From Candidatus Mesolinea sp. (GTDB lineage Bacteria; Chloroflexota; Anaerolineae; Anaerolineales; Anaerolineaceae), in contig DMCS01000023.1 of assembly GCA_003445715.1 (NCBI GenBank), positions 1-5,869 of the forward strand: 5,869 nt of DNA, written 5' to 3'. The notes beneath the pieces were generated by a model that saw only the letters and a list, made by a program, of their open reading frames with translations, was not told where the DNA came from and did not search any database. Of this stretch, positions 5,279-5,869 are shown in pieces (the first letter of the stretch is position 1; each line of letters opens with the position of its first letter). The position numbers and the translations under genes were made by a program.

Positions 5279-5860
5279 TTAACGGTTCCACTCAATATGG
5301 TCATTGACGTGATGTTTCTCAAAAGTTTCTAGTACTTCTTCGCAAAATCGCATCGTATTTTTATCCCCTATTTCTTTCGATAGTTCATATAAATGGATGA
5401 ACATCTTTTTGCCCGTTTCAGTTTGTTTATAGTTCTTTTTTCTAAAATTATGAATAGAGCAAAGCGTTTGTCCATTACTGATTTCTGCTTTTCCACCTAG
5501 ATCTTTTGGGATAATATGATCAGCATGTATCTCGTAACCATTTTGTGGGCCACGGCCACAAATTACGCATCGATAATTGTCTCTTTTAAAGATTTCCTCT
5601 TTTTGCTCGGGCGTAAAATCTTCTAGTTCTCTTTGCTTGACAGAGGCAGGATCATAACGATAAACACCCTTTTTAACTTTGATAAGAAAACCTTTCTGAT
5701 GTAATGCTCTGATTGCGCGCCACGGATCGCGAGGTGGCGTTTCATGTGTTTTTAGCCATTCTTCTGTAACCCAATCAACTATCGGCCCATGTTTGAGATC
5801 CTCATTTGGATGCGCATAAAAATATTCCATAATTAATTGGCTAATTGTTTTTTCACTCAT
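5279..5860 (-). CDS. HNH-family endonuclease with N-terminal winged helix (HNN variant)
   Basis: This 193-residue protein looks like a DNA nuclease. Residues about 1-70 form a probable winged-helix DNA-binding domain: a helix-rich start, then PPRDPWRAIRALHQKGFLIKVKKGVYRYDP, with a typical wing at 57-69. Residues about 94-144 hold the beta-beta-alpha-metal nuclease: C98-x2-C101, ADHIIP with catalytic H115, N129, and C134-x2-H137 followed by N138 and K141. The zinc site would be C-C-C-H and the active triad H115/N129/N138, an HNN form like some active homing enzymes and Cas9. A charged helical tail ends at HIEWNR. The start ATG has only GAGAAATTC upstream before the window ends. It is convergent with the epimerase. 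Its AT-richer composition (20 of 60 bases G+C at 5341-5400, 27 of 60 at 5521-5580, versus 41 of 60 at 4681-4740) suggests horizontal acquisition. A restriction endonuclease role is plausible, but no methyltransferase is visible; the exact role is unknown. Confidence 0.85.
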   Translation of the reverse strand: MSEKTISQLIMEYFYAHPNEDLKHGPIVDWVTEEWLKTHETPPRDPWRAIRALHQKGFLIKVKKGVYRYDPASVKQRELEDFTPEQKEEIFKRDNYRCVICGRGPQNGYEIHADHIIPKDLGGKAEISNGQTLCSIHNFRKKNYKQTETGKKMFIHLYELSKEIGDKNTMRFCEEVLETFEKHHVNDHIEWNR

Positions 5861-5869
5861 GAATTTCTC

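Overview
The window reads as a chromosomal segment of a moderately GC-rich bacterium. It is densely packed, with seven plus-strand genes followed by one AT-richer minus-strand gene. The DUF951-type small protein, the family 4 uracil-DNA glycosylase and the style of the TsaE/TsaB/RimI proteins suggest a Chloroflexota (Anaerolineae-like) genome. That assignment is inference from protein style; there is no rRNA or other direct taxonomic marker here.

Layout: 68-289 encodes a small DUF951 protein whose start codon lies only 6 nt after a perfect TATAAT box. After a 90-nt gap holding a good promoter comes a tightly coupled operon, tsaE-tsaB-rimI (380-2057). Its first two products belong to the t6A tRNA-modification machinery, and the third is the ribosomal S18 N-acetyltransferase. 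The genes overlap by 1 and 4 nt. The catalytic partner gene tsaD is not in the window. A family 4 (4Fe-4S) uracil-DNA glycosylase follows (2110-2751). Its disordered acidic tail ends exactly in QLSLF, a textbook beta-sliding-clamp-binding pentapeptide.

Next is a two-gene sugar-nucleotide cassette (2785-5075): a WbpA-type UDP-sugar 6-dehydrogenase and, overlapping it by 1 nt, a UDP-uronate 4-epimerase-like SDR protein. Together they would convert UDP-GlcNAc or UDP-Glc to the uronic acid and then epimerise it at C4, supplying an acidic sugar for a surface polysaccharide or glycan. No glycosyltransferases are present here.

After the epimerase the base composition drops sharply. An AT-rich convergent intergenic stretch (5076-5278) contains a 37-bp near-perfect palindrome. 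On the minus strand lies a winged-helix plus HNH-type nuclease (5279-5860), probably acquired horizontally and possibly the nuclease part of a restriction or defence locus that continues beyond the right edge.

I did not find a clearly new multi-gene system. The most distinctive signals are the clamp-binding tail on the uracil-DNA glycosylase, the HNN-variant nuclease with its neighbouring palindrome, and the near-leaderless promoter architecture of the first gene.
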